Source: Sedimentibacter acidaminivorans
GTDB lineage: Bacteria; Bacillota; Clostridia; Tissierellales; Sedimentibacteraceae
Direction of reading: 5' to 3'
NCBI RefSeq assembly: GCF_017873955.1
Contig: NZ_JAGGKS010000008.1
Coordinates: forward strand, 152,476 to 216,475
Length of the DNA: 64,000 bases
Shown here: piece after piece, positions 49,436 to 59,545 of the stretch
How positions within the stretch are numbered: the first letter of the stretch is position 1
Layout of the letters: each line of letters opens with the position of its first letter
The notes under the pieces: generated by a model
Database searches by the model: none
Told to the model about the DNA's origin: nothing
What the model saw: only the letters and a program-made list of their open reading frames with translations
Made by a program: the position numbers and the translations under genes

Positions 49436-51772
49436 ATGAAGAAATTATTAATTATGATCATTTTAATTTGTGTGTTCTCTTTAAATACAACATATGCTTA
49501 CCCTCATATATATTCTGATATAGGAGGTGATTCTAGCGAGCCAGCTGTAAGCTTATTATCAAACTATGGGATTATAAGTGGCTATCCTGACAATACATTT
49601 AAGCCTGATAAGCCAGTTACACGTGCTGAAATGGCTAAAATAGTTACAATTGCTGCAGGATATTATGAATATTCCAAAAACATGACCAGTATATATGATG
49701 ATATGGAAGGTCATTGGGCTGAAAGCTATGTTGAACTTGCCAATGTTCTGAACATTGTTAAGGGAACATCTAGTAATACATATGATCCAGACAATTTTAT
49801 TAAGTTTGAAGAAGCAACTACCATGATAGTACGTTTGTTAGGTTACACTGACGAATCGCTTGGTGGAAATTGGCCGAGCAATTATTATGAAAAAGCTGAA
49901 GAATTAAATCTATTTAAAAATATAAGCAATAGAACAGGTTATGCATCTCGTAGAGATATATCTATAATGCTTTATAATGCATTAAATTGTAATTTAGTAA
50001 AAGTTAAAGAAAATAATAGTATATACAATACAGGTAAAAAACTATTGTCTTTAATAGGATCAATGACTACTAAAGAAATAAAATTAGATGCCTTAAAAAC
50101 AAATGATAATTTTGATTATACCAATTATTTATTTAACAAATGGGATGTTTATTGTAATCTGGACGGTGATACTGTCTATATGAACAATCCAAGATTTAAC
50201 GAATTTTCAGGTAATGTCACAAGTATATTACCAAACAGAGTAATTTTTGTTACTGATGCTTCTGGTAATGTTAGGGCTTTTCAACTACCTAATATTCCTA
50301 TTATATTTAATGGTGCAGTTGGAAACTTTGAGACATTGGAAAATTCAAAAATAAAGGTAGTATATGAAGATGATTCATATAATGGTAATGTAATTGGTGT
50401 AATATCATCTGGTGTTACTGATGTAGTTTTAATCGACTATGATAAATTATATTCCCCTGGAGATAAAACTTTAGCAGGCAAATATCTTCCTATTAATTCA
50501 AGCTCACAAATTAATTATAGTAAATTTCATATATATGGCGATGTCTCTTCTCTCGATGAAATAAAAGAAAATGATTTAGTTTACTTTTACGAAACTGAAG
50601 AATCGTCTTTTAAAAAAAGCGCGCTTACTATTGAAGTTGTAAGAAAAAAAGCCGAAGGAATAGTAACTAATTTTGAAATAAAAGATAATACAAGCTACTA
50701 CACAGTAAATAATGAAGTATATAAAACTGCTAGTAATTTCATCTTTACAGAGAATGCTTCAATTAAGGATAATGTAAGCTTGATTTTAGACAAAAATAAT
50801 AATATAGTCAAGTTATTTATATTAAATTACGGTAAAATGCCATCAACATATGGTATAGTTCTAGATTCAAACAATGGAGTCAATAGTCTTGCAACTGTTA
50901 AAATTTTAGATCAGTATGGTATTTTAAAAACTTATTACTTAGCCGAAAATACTAGTGTAGTAACTAAAGCTAGATCAAATTACAATGTACAATATATCAC
51001 AAATTTGAAAAAGAATGATATAGTCAAATTTGATCCTGTAACAAAAGGAAATTTAAAGGTTATTTCTTTAAAAACAACAAACACAATTTCAAATTATTAT
51101 AATGAAGATACTCAGCTTATTGCAAACGGTAGTAAAGTTACTTCTAATACATTTATTGTTTACGAATTTAGTGGTAAATATCAATTACTTAAGCCAAATC
51201 AATTAGATAAATATCTAATTGGTAAATCAACAGTAAGCCATAACGGTAACATTGAAGCTTTATATCTTAGTAAAGGGCGAAAAGAAAATTATTTCGTTGA
51301 ACCATCTATTCCTGAAGTTGATAAGAATTTTGACGGTACAGTATATGGTTTAATAAGTGGATTTACAAAAATAGATGAAAACAAATATAAAGTTTCATTT
51401 TTTAATAATAGTAATGTATTTTATATTTCAAGCAAATCAGAAACAGGTAATAATTTCTCATCGTATATAAATACATATACTAAATCAGTTGTTGAAAAAA
51501 ATAATATAATCAGCATAGAAAAGGTTACGCCTGAAACAGATAAAATAAAAATAACAGCAATTTATTCAAATCAATTTCAAATAGATGGTATAACATATAT
51601 AGAATATTCTTCTAATGTTAAAATTTATGTATGTACGTTAAACTCATTAGGAAATATCTCAAGCGTAAAATTAGGTTCAAAATCTGATATACAACCTGGT
51701 ATTACTGCTCAGCTTTATGATATATTTGGTATATTTGATGGGATAATAGATGTGGTTTTAATATTTAACTAA
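49436..51772 (+). CDS. SLH-domain surface protein
   Basis: 778 residues. Signal peptide MKKLLIMIILICVFSLNTTYA with cleavage after about residue 21. Three SLH repeats over residues 22-195: ISGYPDNTFKPDKPVTRAEM (first), GHWAESYVELANVLNIVKGT (second) and a divergent third. The repeats anchor the protein noncovalently to pyruvylated wall polymer. The rest (200-778) is beta-rich with no recognised catalytic domain. Probably an S-layer-associated or wall-shaping protein. Single-gene unit with a good terminator. Confidence 0.87.
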   Translation: MKKLLIMIILICVFSLNTTYAYPHIYSDIGGDSSEPAVSLLSNYGIISGYPDNTFKPDKPVTRAEMAKIVTIAAGYYEYSKNMTSIYDDMEGHWAESYVELANVLNIVKGTSSNTYDPDNFIKFEEATTMIVRLLGYTDESLGGNWPSNYYEKAEELNLFKNISNRTGYASRRDISIMLYNALNCNLVKVKENNSIYNTGKKLLSLIGSMTTKEIKLDALKTNDNFDYTNYLFNKWDVYCNLDGDTVYMNNPRFNEFSGNVTSILPNRVIFVTDASGNVRAFQLPNIPIIFNGAVGNFETLENSKIKVVYEDDSYNGNVIGVISSGVTDVVLIDYDKLYSPGDKTLAGKYLPINSSSQINYSKFHIYGDVSSLDEIKENDLVYFYETEESSFKKSALTIEVVRKKAEGIVTNFEIKDNTSYYTVNNEVYKTASNFIFTENASIKDNVSLILDKNNNIVKLFILNYGKMPSTYGIVLDSNNGVNSLATVKILDQYGILKTYYLAENTSVVTKARSNYNVQYITNLKKNDIVKFDPVTKGNLKVISLKTTNTISNYYNEDTQLIANGSKVTSNTFIVYEFSGKYQLLKPNQLDKYLIGKSTVSHNGNIEALYLSKGRKENYFVEPSIPEVDKNFDGTVYGLISGFTKIDENKYKVSFFNNSNVFYISSKSETGNNFSSYINTYTKSVVEKNNIISIEKVTPETDKIKITAIYSNQFQIDGITYIEYSSNVKIYVCTLNSLGNISSVKLGSKSDIQPGITAQLYDIFGIFDGIIDVVLIFN

Positions 51773-51790
51773 TGCTAAAACTTTAATATC

Positions 51791-51820
51791 AAAAATAGGG
51801 TCAATTGACCCTATTTTTTT
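51791..51820. terminator. Bidirectional terminator between SLH and ABC-F genes
   Basis: AAAAATAGGGTC-AATT-GACCCTATTTTTTT, a 12-bp stem with A and T runs on both sides. It serves both convergent genes. Confidence 0.9.
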
Positions 51821-51830
51821 ATATTCAAAG

Positions 51831-53387
51831 CTAAATTATTTTAGTAGTAAAGTCTTCAATATTCCATACATCTGTTATAAAGCTACTGTAAAAATATGGT
51901 TCATGACTTACCAATAAAACTGTACCCTTAAATTCCATAATAGCTTTTTCTAACTCATCTTTTGCTTCAACATCCAAATGATTTGTAGGCTCATCAAGAA
52001 TTAGGAAATTTAAATCTTTAAGAAGTATCTTACACAACCTTACTTTAGCATTCTCCCCACCCGATAAAACCTTCATCATACTAGTTATATTATCAGTAGT
52101 TAGTCCACATCTAGCAAGTTCTAATCTTACTTCATGATTTGTAAAAGAAGGATACGCGTTCCAAACCTCCTCTAATGCTGTATTATTATTATTCTTAGTA
52201 TCCTCTTGTTCAAAATATCCATAAACAACATTTTCACCAAACTCAACAGTACCGCTAACAGGAGGAATAATACCCAAGAGAGTTTTTAATAAGGTTGATT
52301 TACCAAGTCCATTAACTCCACAGATAGCAATTTTTTTATTTCTTTCAATTTGAAAATTCATAGGACTTGTCAATGGTTTATCATATCCTATAACTAAATC
52401 CTTAGCATCTATTAAAAATCTACTTGGGGCCTTTGTTTCCTTGAACTTAAAGGTTGGTTTTGGCTTATCACGTGGTCTCTCTAATATTTCTATTTTATCT
52501 AATTTTTTCATTCGGCTGTTAGCCATACCTCTTGTTGCAACACGTGCTTTATTTCTTGCAATAAAATCCTCAAGTTTATCTATTTCTCTTTGTTGTTTTT
52601 CATATTCCTTTTCAGCTTTTTGTTTGTTTATCTCATATATTCTTTTAAACTCATCATAGTTTCCTACATACCTAGTTAAATTACAATTTTCAACGTGATA
52701 TATAATATTACATACACTATTTATAAAAGGTATATCATGAGAAATTAAAATAAATGCATTTTCATAATTTTGCAAATAATTTGTAAGCCATTGTATATGA
52801 TTTTCATCAAGATAATTTGTTGGCTCATCAAGCAACAAAATCGTTGGATTCTGAAGCAATAATTTTGTCAATAAAACCTTAGTACGCTGTCCGCCACTTA
52901 ATTCATCAACATTTCTATCAAGGCCTATATCGCCAAGTCCTAATCCATTAGCTATCTCTTCAATTTTTGAATCTATAAAATAAAATCCACTACTGTCCAA
53001 TATTGTTTGTATCTCTGCAGCATTATCCATCATTCGATTTACTTCATTTTCAACAGCCTCAGCCATATCTTCATAAAGTTTTAGCATTTCTTTCTCCATA
53101 TTAAATAATGAATCAAATGCTAACCTTAAATTTTCACGTATAGTCGTCCCCGATTTCAATGCCGAGTGTTGGTCAAGATATCCGACTGTTACACGCTTTG
53201 ACCATTCTACGGTTCCCTCATCTGGCATTAAACTACCTATAATTATATTTAAAAATGTTGATTTACCTTCACCATTTGCACCAATTAAAGCAACGTGTTC
53301 ACCTTTTAAAAGCCTAAAAGATACATTTTCTAAAATAGCACGTACACCAAAACCATGTGTTACATTTTTTACATCTAAAACACTCAT
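51831..53387 (-). CDS. ABC-F family ATPase (translation factor/resistance type)
   Basis: 518 residues with two ABC domains and no membrane part. Walker A motifs GANGEGKST (about 36-44) and GVNGLGKST; signatures LSGGQRTKV and LSGGENAKV; Walker B ILLLDEPTNYLDEN and FLILDEPTNHLDVE. A linker of charged helices joins the two. ABC-F proteins bind the ribosome E site; some are housekeeping (EttA/YkpA-like), others protect against antibiotics. The subfamily cannot be decided from the motifs alone. Gene ends at a shared terminator. Confidence 0.93.
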   Translation of the reverse strand: MSVLDVKNVTHGFGVRAILENVSFRLLKGEHVALIGANGEGKSTFLNIIIGSLMPDEGTVEWSKRVTVGYLDQHSALKSGTTIRENLRLAFDSLFNMEKEMLKLYEDMAEAVENEVNRMMDNAAEIQTILDSSGFYFIDSKIEEIANGLGLGDIGLDRNVDELSGGQRTKVLLTKLLLQNPTILLLDEPTNYLDENHIQWLTNYLQNYENAFILISHDIPFINSVCNIIYHVENCNLTRYVGNYDEFKRIYEINKQKAEKEYEKQQREIDKLEDFIARNKARVATRGMANSRMKKLDKIEILERPRDKPKPTFKFKETKAPSRFLIDAKDLVIGYDKPLTSPMNFQIERNKKIAICGVNGLGKSTLLKTLLGIIPPVSGTVEFGENVVYGYFEQEDTKNNNNTALEEVWNAYPSFTNHEVRLELARCGLTTDNITSMMKVLSGGENAKVRLCKILLKDLNFLILDEPTNHLDVEAKDELEKAIMEFKGTVLLVSHEPYFYSSFITDVWNIEDFTTKII

Positions 53388-53510
53388 TAATAATTACTCC
53401 TTCTATTGTTAATCTGTTAATAACTACAATCCTTAATATAATAATAAAAATTATCTAAATTGTAAATGCTTTTTTATTCTTATTTATATTTAAAACATTT
53501 TTTTGGGAGA

Positions 53511-53539
53511 TTGATTTAATTATCTTGATTTGATATAAT
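53511..53539 (+). promoter_or_regulatory. Promoter of alr
   Basis: TTGATT (53511-53516), 17 bases, TATAAT (53534-53539), 37 bases upstream of the alanine racemase start. No regulatory repeat is visible. Confidence 0.75.
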
Positions 53540-53575
53540 TGTTTTAGAAAATTAACATTAGGAGGATATGTTAAA

Positions 53576-54703
53576 ATGAACGAAAAAATCAGGCCAGCTT
53601 GGGTTGAAATTGATAGGAAAAAAGCAATTCATAACTTCAAAGAAGTAAGAAGGGCTGTAGGTAATCAAAGAAAAATATGTGCAGTCGTCAAAGCTAATAG
53701 CTACGGTATGGGAGCAAACGAACTCTCTAAAATATATCTAGAAAATGGCGTTGATATGTTTGCAGTAGCTGTAATAGGTGAGGCTTTAGATCTTAGACAA
53801 GAAATAGTAGATAAAGACATATTAGTTTTAGGTTATACTACTGAAGAATATTATGATGATGCTATCAACAACAATATAATCCTTACTATATATAATTATG
53901 AACATGCTGAAAAATTAAATCAAGTTGCAAAAGAATTAAATAAAATTGCTAATATTCATATAAAAGTTGAAACAGGAATGAACCGACTTGGATTTTTACC
54001 AACAGAAGAAAATGCTGATATTATAGCTATGATTTCTAAAATGAAAAATATAAAAATACAAGGAGCCTACTCACATTTTGCTCGTGCAGATGAAAAAGAT
54101 AAAACTTCAGCGCATTTACAAGCAAAAAGATATATTGATTTTATAAACATGCTTACAAAAATAAATATTGAAATTCCTATTAAACACATTGCAAATAGCG
54201 CTGCTATAATAGATTTACCTGAATACTACTTTGACATGGTTAGGCCAGGTATAATTCTTTCAGGATTCTATCCTTCAAATGAAGTAAATAAAAGTGAATA
54301 TACTTTTAAACCATGTGTAACACTAAAAGCAAGGATAGCAAATGTAAAAACACTTGAGTCTGGTGAAGGAATAGGATATGGTCATTTGTATAGTACAAAT
54401 TCAACTACAGTTGTTGGTACAATTCCACTAGGATATGCTGATGGATATTCTAGGTTGTTTTCTAACAACGGTTATACAATAGTTAACGGCGTAAAATGTC
54501 CTATACTCGGTAAAGTTTGCATGGATCAATTCATGATAGATTTATCTAATGTAGAAAATCCTCATATTGGTGATGTTGCAATTGTATATGGAGATGGAAC
54601 GGATGAAGCAATGACTGTTGAAGATGCTGCAAATGTGAGAAAAACTATTTCTTATGAAGTATTGACAAATTTAAGTCTAAGACTTCCAAGAAAATATATA
54701 TAA
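53576..54703 (+). CDS. alr: Alanine racemase
   Basis: 375 residues. PLP lysine in ICAVVKANSYGMGA (Lys39) where the usual G-H-G is G-M-G; C-terminal catalytic Tyr in GIGYGHLY (about 264); other conserved parts HIKVETGMNRLGF, RPGIILSGFYP and VCMDQFMIDL. It interconverts L- and D-alanine for peptidoglycan. AGGAGGAT precedes ATG. The His-to-Met change near the PLP lysine is uncommon but not at a catalytic position. Confidence 0.95.
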   Translation: MNEKIRPAWVEIDRKKAIHNFKEVRRAVGNQRKICAVVKANSYGMGANELSKIYLENGVDMFAVAVIGEALDLRQEIVDKDILVLGYTTEEYYDDAINNNIILTIYNYEHAEKLNQVAKELNKIANIHIKVETGMNRLGFLPTEENADIIAMISKMKNIKIQGAYSHFARADEKDKTSAHLQAKRYIDFINMLTKINIEIPIKHIANSAAIIDLPEYYFDMVRPGIILSGFYPSNEVNKSEYTFKPCVTLKARIANVKTLESGEGIGYGHLYSTNSTTVVGTIPLGYADGYSRLFSNNGYTIVNGVKCPILGKVCMDQFMIDLSNVENPHIGDVAIVYGDGTDEAMTVEDAANVRKTISYEVLTNLSLRLPRKYI

Positions 54704-54810
54704 TTATTTGTCTTCAATCTATAATATATATATTGTAAATTTCTTAAATATGTGGACATTTTTTACAAATTGAGTTAAAATATAATTAAACAAACCACAC
54801 GGAGGTACCT

Positions 54811-56034
54811 ATGAACTTAAACTTAATAAAGGAATATGATCAAGATCTTTACAGTGCAATGATGGAAGAAAAAGAACGACAAAATATTAATATCGAGCTT
54901 ATAGCATCAGAGAACTTCGTTTCACAAAGAGTTCTTGATGCAATGGGAAGTCACTTAACTAATAAATATGCTGAGGGATATCCAGGCAAAAGATATTATG
55001 GTGGATGTGAATTTGTTGATAAAGTTGAAGATTTAGCACGTGATAGAGCAAAAAAAATATTTAATGCAGATCATGCTAATGTACAACCTCACTCAGGTTC
55101 TAATGCAAACTTTGGAGTATACTTCTCAGTTCTAAATCCTGGTGACAAAATACTTGGTATGGACTTATCTCATGGTGGACACTTGACACATGGAAGTCCA
55201 GTAAATATGTCAGGTAAATATTTTGATATTTCATTTTATGGAGTAAATAAAGAAACAGAAACTATAGATTACGACCAGATTAGAACAATAGCAAAAAAAG
55301 AGAGACCAAAACTTATAGTTGCTGGTGCAAGTGCCTATTCAAGATTTATAGACTTTAAAAAATTCAGAGATATATCAAATGAAGTTGGTGCTTATTTTAT
55401 GGTTGATATGGCTCATATTGCAGGTCTCGTAGCAACAGGACTACACCCTAACCCTGTTGAGCATGCAGATTTTGTAACTACAACTACTCATAAAACATTA
55501 AGAGGACCTCGTGGAGGAATGATACTTTGTAAACAAGAACATGCAAAAAAAATTGATAAAGCTATATTTCCTGGAATTCAAGGCGGACCTTTAATGCATG
55601 TTATAGCTGCTAAAGCTGTATGCTTCAAAGAAGCTATGCAAGAAGACTTTAAATATTATCAAGAGCAAGTACTACTTAATGCAAAAACATTATCCAATGC
55701 TCTTACAGATAAAGGTTTCAGAATTGTATCTGGAGGAACAGATAATCATTTAATGTTAGTTGATGTTAGAAATAAAAAACTAACAGGTAAAGAAGCAGAA
55801 AAAATGCTTGATGAAATCCATATTACAACTAATAAAAATACAATTCCTTTTGATCCTGAGAGTCCTTTTGTTACAAGTGGACTTAGGATAGGAACACCTG
55901 CTGTAACTACAAGAGGTATGGTAGAATCTGATATGTTAGAACTTGCAGACATTATTGACCTTGCATTAAGTAAAAATGAACATTCCGACAAATTGAAACA
56001 AAGGGTGCTTAGTTTAACTTCAAGATTTAATTAA
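54811..56034 (+). CDS. glyA: Serine hydroxymethyltransferase
   Basis: 407 residues. It transfers the hydroxymethyl group of serine to tetrahydrofolate, giving glycine. Signatures: [20 protein letters not shown] (20-39), the PLP region [17 protein letters not shown] with Lys in HKT, and [32 protein letters not shown] is also typical. CGGAGGTACC before the ATG. Together with serine dehydratase, it lets the cell move carbon between serine, glycine and pyruvate. It has a strong terminator. Confidence 0.97.
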   Translation: MNLNLIKEYDQDLYSAMMEEKERQNINIELIASENFVSQRVLDAMGSHLTNKYAEGYPGKRYYGGCEFVDKVEDLARDRAKKIFNADHANVQPHSGSNANFGVYFSVLNPGDKILGMDLSHGGHLTHGSPVNMSGKYFDISFYGVNKETETIDYDQIRTIAKKERPKLIVAGASAYSRFIDFKKFRDISNEVGAYFMVDMAHIAGLVATGLHPNPVEHADFVTTTTHKTLRGPRGGMILCKQEHAKKIDKAIFPGIQGGPLMHVIAAKAVCFKEAMQEDFKYYQEQVLLNAKTLSNALTDKGFRIVSGGTDNHLMLVDVRNKKLTGKEAEKMLDEIHITTNKNTIPFDPESPFVTSGLRIGTPAVTTRGMVESDMLELADIIDLALSKNEHSDKLKQRVLSLTSRFN

Positions 56035-56046
56035 CATTAAAATTGC

Positions 56047-56080
56047 AAAAAGCTGAACAAAATAATTGTTCAGCTTTTTT
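56047..56080 (+). terminator. Terminator of glyA
   Basis: AAAAAGCTGAACAA-AATAA-TTGTTCAGCTTTTTT, 14-bp perfect stem and T run, 12 bases after the glyA stop. It can also act in the opposite direction. Confidence 0.92.
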
Positions 56081-56203
56081 TAGTTAACTTATTAATGAAT
56101 AATTCAATATAACTTATTCAAATGTCGTATAGATATTAAAAACACATTATGTAATATGTACGCGAATGTGACAAAGTTGTCTTTTTTATGCGGAAAAAAT
56201 CGC

Positions 56204-56232
56204 TTGCTTTTCAAAGGTTTAGATGTTATAAT
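56204..56232 (+). promoter_or_regulatory. Promoter of the liv operon
   Basis: TTGCTT (56204-56209), 17 bases, TATAAT (56227-56232). It lies 34 bases upstream of the livJ start codon. Confidence 0.75.
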
Positions 56233-56266
56233 CATATAAATTTTATATAAAACAAGGAGAATAAAT

Positions 56267-57451
56267 ATGAAAAAGTTTATGTCATTAATTTTATGTTTAT
56301 CTATGGTTCTTTCATTATTTACTGCATGTGCTAAAAATGATTCATTGCCTTCTAGTGAAACTGCTTCAGGAGATTCAGATGTAATTAAAATTGGTGTATT
56401 TGAACCCCTCACTGGAGAAAACGGCGGTGGCGGTTCACAAGAAGTTGGCGGAATTAAATACGCTAACAAAATATATGGCGAAGTTTTAGGAAAAAAAGTT
56501 GAATTGGTTATTGTTGATAACAAAAGTGATAAAGGTGAAGCTACAACAGCTGTAACACGTCTTATTGAAAAAGATAAAGTTGTAGCAATAATAGGTTCTT
56601 ATGGTTCAGGAGTTTCAATAGCTGCTGGAGATATTATTAAACAAAGCAAAATTCCAACTATGGGAGCTTCTTGCACAAACCCTATGGTAACACAAGGTAA
56701 TGAATTCTATTTCAGGGCATGCTTCCTCGACCCATTCCAAGGTAATGTTATGGCAACTTACGCAATAAATAGCGGTGCTAATACAGCTGCGGTTATAATG
56801 CAAAATGGAGATGACTACTCTATAGGTCTTGGTAACTTCTTTATCAAATCATTCAAAGAATTGACAGAAGATGAAAATAGTATAGTAGCTACATCTGAAT
56901 TCCAAGTTAATGATACAGATTTTAACGCTATATTAACAAATATTAAATCAAAAAATCCTGATGTTATCTTTGCACCAAGTTCGGCTACAACAGCTCCATT
57001 AATAATTAAACAAGCAAGAGCTCTTGGAATCACTTGCCCAATAATGGGTGGAGATACATGGGAAAATCCTGCAGTAATTGATGTTGCAGGTAAAGATGCA
57101 GAGGGAATTGTTTTATCAACATTTTTTGATGAAAACGACCCTGCTACAGAAGAAGCTAAAAGCTTCGTAGAAGGCTATAAAAAAGAACTTGGTGATTCAG
57201 AACCGATAATACCAGCCGTTGCAGCATTAGGTTATGATGCTTATCTACTAGTATTAGATGCAATAGAACGTGCAGGTTCAACTGATGGTACTGCAATTCG
57301 TGACGCAATAGCTGCTACTAAAGATTTTGAAGGTGTAACAGGTGTTATTAACTTCACTGATGAAGGTGATGCTGATAAAAATATAGCTGTAATTAAAACA
57401 GTTAAAGATGGTCAATTTGTTTATATAGATACAGTTGAAGTAAAACAATAA
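56267..57451 (+). CDS. livJ: Branched-chain amino acid ABC transporter substrate-binding lipoprotein
   Basis: 394 residues. Lipoprotein signal MKKFMSLILCLSMVLSLFTAC with lipobox LFTAC, so it is anchored outside the membrane by Cys21. Domain Peripla_BP_6: IKIGVFEPLTGENGGGG, VIGxYGSGVSIAAGDIIKQ (reading IIGSYGSGVS) and IPTMGASCTNPMV. It delivers Leu/Ile/Val or related amino acids to the LivHMGF permease. A terminator follows it, so it is made in excess over the permease. Confidence 0.93.
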   Translation: MKKFMSLILCLSMVLSLFTACAKNDSLPSSETASGDSDVIKIGVFEPLTGENGGGGSQEVGGIKYANKIYGEVLGKKVELVIVDNKSDKGEATTAVTRLIEKDKVVAIIGSYGSGVSIAAGDIIKQSKIPTMGASCTNPMVTQGNEFYFRACFLDPFQGNVMATYAINSGANTAAVIMQNGDDYSIGLGNFFIKSFKELTEDENSIVATSEFQVNDTDFNAILTNIKSKNPDVIFAPSSATTAPLIIKQARALGITCPIMGGDTWENPAVIDVAGKDAEGIVLSTFFDENDPATEEAKSFVEGYKKELGDSEPIIPAVAALGYDAYLLVLDAIERAGSTDGTAIRDAIAATKDFEGVTGVINFTDEGDADKNIAVIKTVKDGQFVYIDTVEVKQ

Positions 57452-57470
57452 AAGCTAAACTTAAAGTATT

Positions 57471-57497
57471 AGGGCGAACAGTCGTTCGCCCTTTTTT
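57471..57497 (+). terminator. Internal terminator/attenuator between livJ and livH
   Basis: GGGCGAAC (57472-57479), loop AGTC, GTTCGCCC (57484-57491), then TTTTTT: a GC-rich, strong terminator inside the liv operon. Partial read-through explains higher binding-protein levels. Confidence 0.9.
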
Positions 57498-57554
57498 CTC
57501 TCAATTGATTTAAGTATCTTTACAGTTTAGTAATCCTTAATGGAGGAAAAAATT

Positions 57555-58448
57555 ATGTCTTTTGAAACATTTATGCAACAATTAGCAAATGGGATATCTA
57601 TTGGAAGTCTTTATGCACTTATTGCAATAGGTTATACCATGGTTTATGGAATTTTACGATTAATTAATTTTGCACATGGTGATATTTTTATGATGGCAGC
57701 ATATTTTATGGTGTTTAGCATGATTAATTTTAGTTTACCATGGTATATTGCAATAGTTTTAGTCATTATATCCACCGTTATATTAGGGGTTGTTATAGAA
57801 AGGATAGCATACAAACCACTTAGAGATGCACCACGTATGTCAATTATGATATCAGCTATTGGTGTATCATTCTTTCTTGAAAATTTAGCAACATATTTAT
57901 TTACTGGAGTTCCAAAAGGATTTCCGGATATTCCGTTCTTAACTCAAGCTGCAAACATAGGTGGAATTTCTTTATCAGTAGCAACAATAGTAACACCTAT
58001 AATTACAATTATATTGCTACTTTGTGTATTATTTATTACTAACAAAACAAAAATAGGTATGGCTATGAGAGCAGTTTCTAAAGATTATGAAACAGCTCGA
58101 TTAATGGGTATTAAAATAAATAGGGTTATCTCAACCACATTTGTTATTGGTTCTGCACTTGCCGCTGTAGGAGCTGTTCTATGGGGTGCTAAATATCCTT
58201 CTGTAATGCCACTAATGGGCGTTATGCCAGGATTAAAGTGTTTTGTTGCAGCCGTTCTTGGTGGAATAGGAAACACTACTGGAGCAGTAATAGGTGGATT
58301 TATTTTAGGCATGGGTGAGATGATGATAGTTGCATTTTTACCTTTATTAACAGGATATCGAGATGCTTTTGCATTCATTGTATTAATTATTGTGTTAATT
58401 GTTAAGCCAACTGGATTATTAGGTGAGAAGGTGACGGATAAAGTATGA
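57555..58448 (+). CDS. livH: Branched-chain amino acid ABC transporter permease
   Basis: 297 residues from ATG 57555 (GGAGGAAA upstream); an in-frame ATG five codons earlier overlaps the ribosome site. Eight hydrophobic spans. LivH signature GIGYTMVYGILRLINFAHGD (reading AIGYTMVYGILRLINFAHGD) near 22-41 and ETARLMGIKINRVISTTFVI (EAA-like loop). Membrane-embedded half of the Leu/Ile/Val channel. Its TGA overlaps the livM start. Confidence 0.95.
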   Translation: MSFETFMQQLANGISIGSLYALIAIGYTMVYGILRLINFAHGDIFMMAAYFMVFSMINFSLPWYIAIVLVIISTVILGVVIERIAYKPLRDAPRMSIMISAIGVSFFLENLATYLFTGVPKGFPDIPFLTQAANIGGISLSVATIVTPIITIILLLCVLFITNKTKIGMAMRAVSKDYETARLMGIKINRVISTTFVIGSALAAVGAVLWGAKYPSVMPLMGVMPGLKCFVAAVLGGIGNTTGAVIGGFILGMGEMMIVAFLPLLTGYRDAFAFIVLIIVLIVKPTGLLGEKVTDKV

Positions 58449-59545
58449 TGATAAATAATAATAGAAAATTAATGAGAAGAAGTCTAACTGTACTGATAAT
58501 AATAGCTTTTGCTTCTATAATAATTCTTTTAGATACTAAAACAATAGGTGACAATTACGTAAGACGTATATTAAACCTAGGAGCAATTTATGCTATTGTA
58601 AGTGTATCAATGAATTTAGTTAATGGTTTTACCGGTTTATTTTCACTTGGGCAGGCTGGGTTTATGGCAATAGGAGCATTTACTGTTGCAGTATTCACGG
58701 TTCCTGTGGAACTACGTGAAGCAATATTTTATATTGTTCCACAAAATCCTTTAGTTGCAAATATTGAACTGCCTTTTTTCGTAGCGTTAATTCTCGGTGG
58801 GTTATTAGCTGCACTAGTTTCAATTTTAATCGGTATGCCTGTACTTCGCTTGAAAAGTGATTATTTAGCAATTGCAACCCTAGGATTTTCAGAAATTATT
58901 CGTATAATTTTTACGAATATGAAAACTATTACTAACGGAGCTTTAGGTATAAATCGAATACCAGGTATACCAACTATGTGGATTACATTTGGTGTAGCTA
59001 TAGTATCAATTATATTTATAGTTCTGCTAATAAACTCTAGTTATGGAAGGGCATTTAAAGCAATAAGGGAAGATGATATCGCTGCTGAAGCTATGGGGAT
59101 TAATTTATTTAAGCATAAAGTAATATCATTTGCAATTGGAGCCTTTTTTGCTGGTATAGGCGGAGGGTTACTTGCATCACTTCTTGGAACAGTAGACCCG
59201 AAACAGTTTTATTTTACTATGACATACAACTTCTTATTGATAATAGTTCTTGGTGGCATGGGAAGTGTTTCTGGTACTATTATAGGATCATTTGTTGTTA
59301 CAGCTGGACTTGAATATTTAAGAATTTTTGATGAACCATTAACAGTTTTAGGTGTAAATATCCCAATATTTAGAGCAGGCTTTAGAATGGTTATATTTTC
59401 TTTCTTGCTAATGATTTTAGTACTTTTCTTTAGACAAGGTATTATGGGGCAAAAAGAATTATCTTGGGATATGATTGAAGGTTGGTTTAAACGACGCAAA
59501 GGCCTCCCAAAAAAAGGAAAAGTTGATAAAGGAGGTACTATCTAA
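58445..59545 (+). CDS. livM: Branched-chain amino acid ABC transporter permease
   Basis: 366 residues, with ten or so hydrophobic spans. LivM features: MNLVNGFTGLFSLGQAGFMA (about 56-75), RLKSDYLAIATLGFSEIIRI and DIAAEAMGINLFKHKVISFA. The C-terminal cytoplasmic tail is basic (KRRKGLPKKGKVDKGG). It pairs with LivH in the membrane. Start overlaps the livH stop; its stop overlaps the livG start (TAATG). Confidence 0.95.
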   Translation: MMINNNRKLMRRSLTVLIIIAFASIIILLDTKTIGDNYVRRILNLGAIYAIVSVSMNLVNGFTGLFSLGQAGFMAIGAFTVAVFTVPVELREAIFYIVPQNPLVANIELPFFVALILGGLLAALVSILIGMPVLRLKSDYLAIATLGFSEIIRIIFTNMKTITNGALGINRIPGIPTMWITFGVAIVSIIFIVLLINSSYGRAFKAIREDDIAAEAMGINLFKHKVISFAIGAFFAGIGGGLLASLLGTVDPKQFYFTMTYNFLLIIVLGGMGSVSGTIIGSFVVTAGLEYLRIFDEPLTVLGVNIPIFRAGFRMVIFSFLLMILVLFFRQGIMGQKELSWDMIEGWFKRRKGLPKKGKVDKGGTI

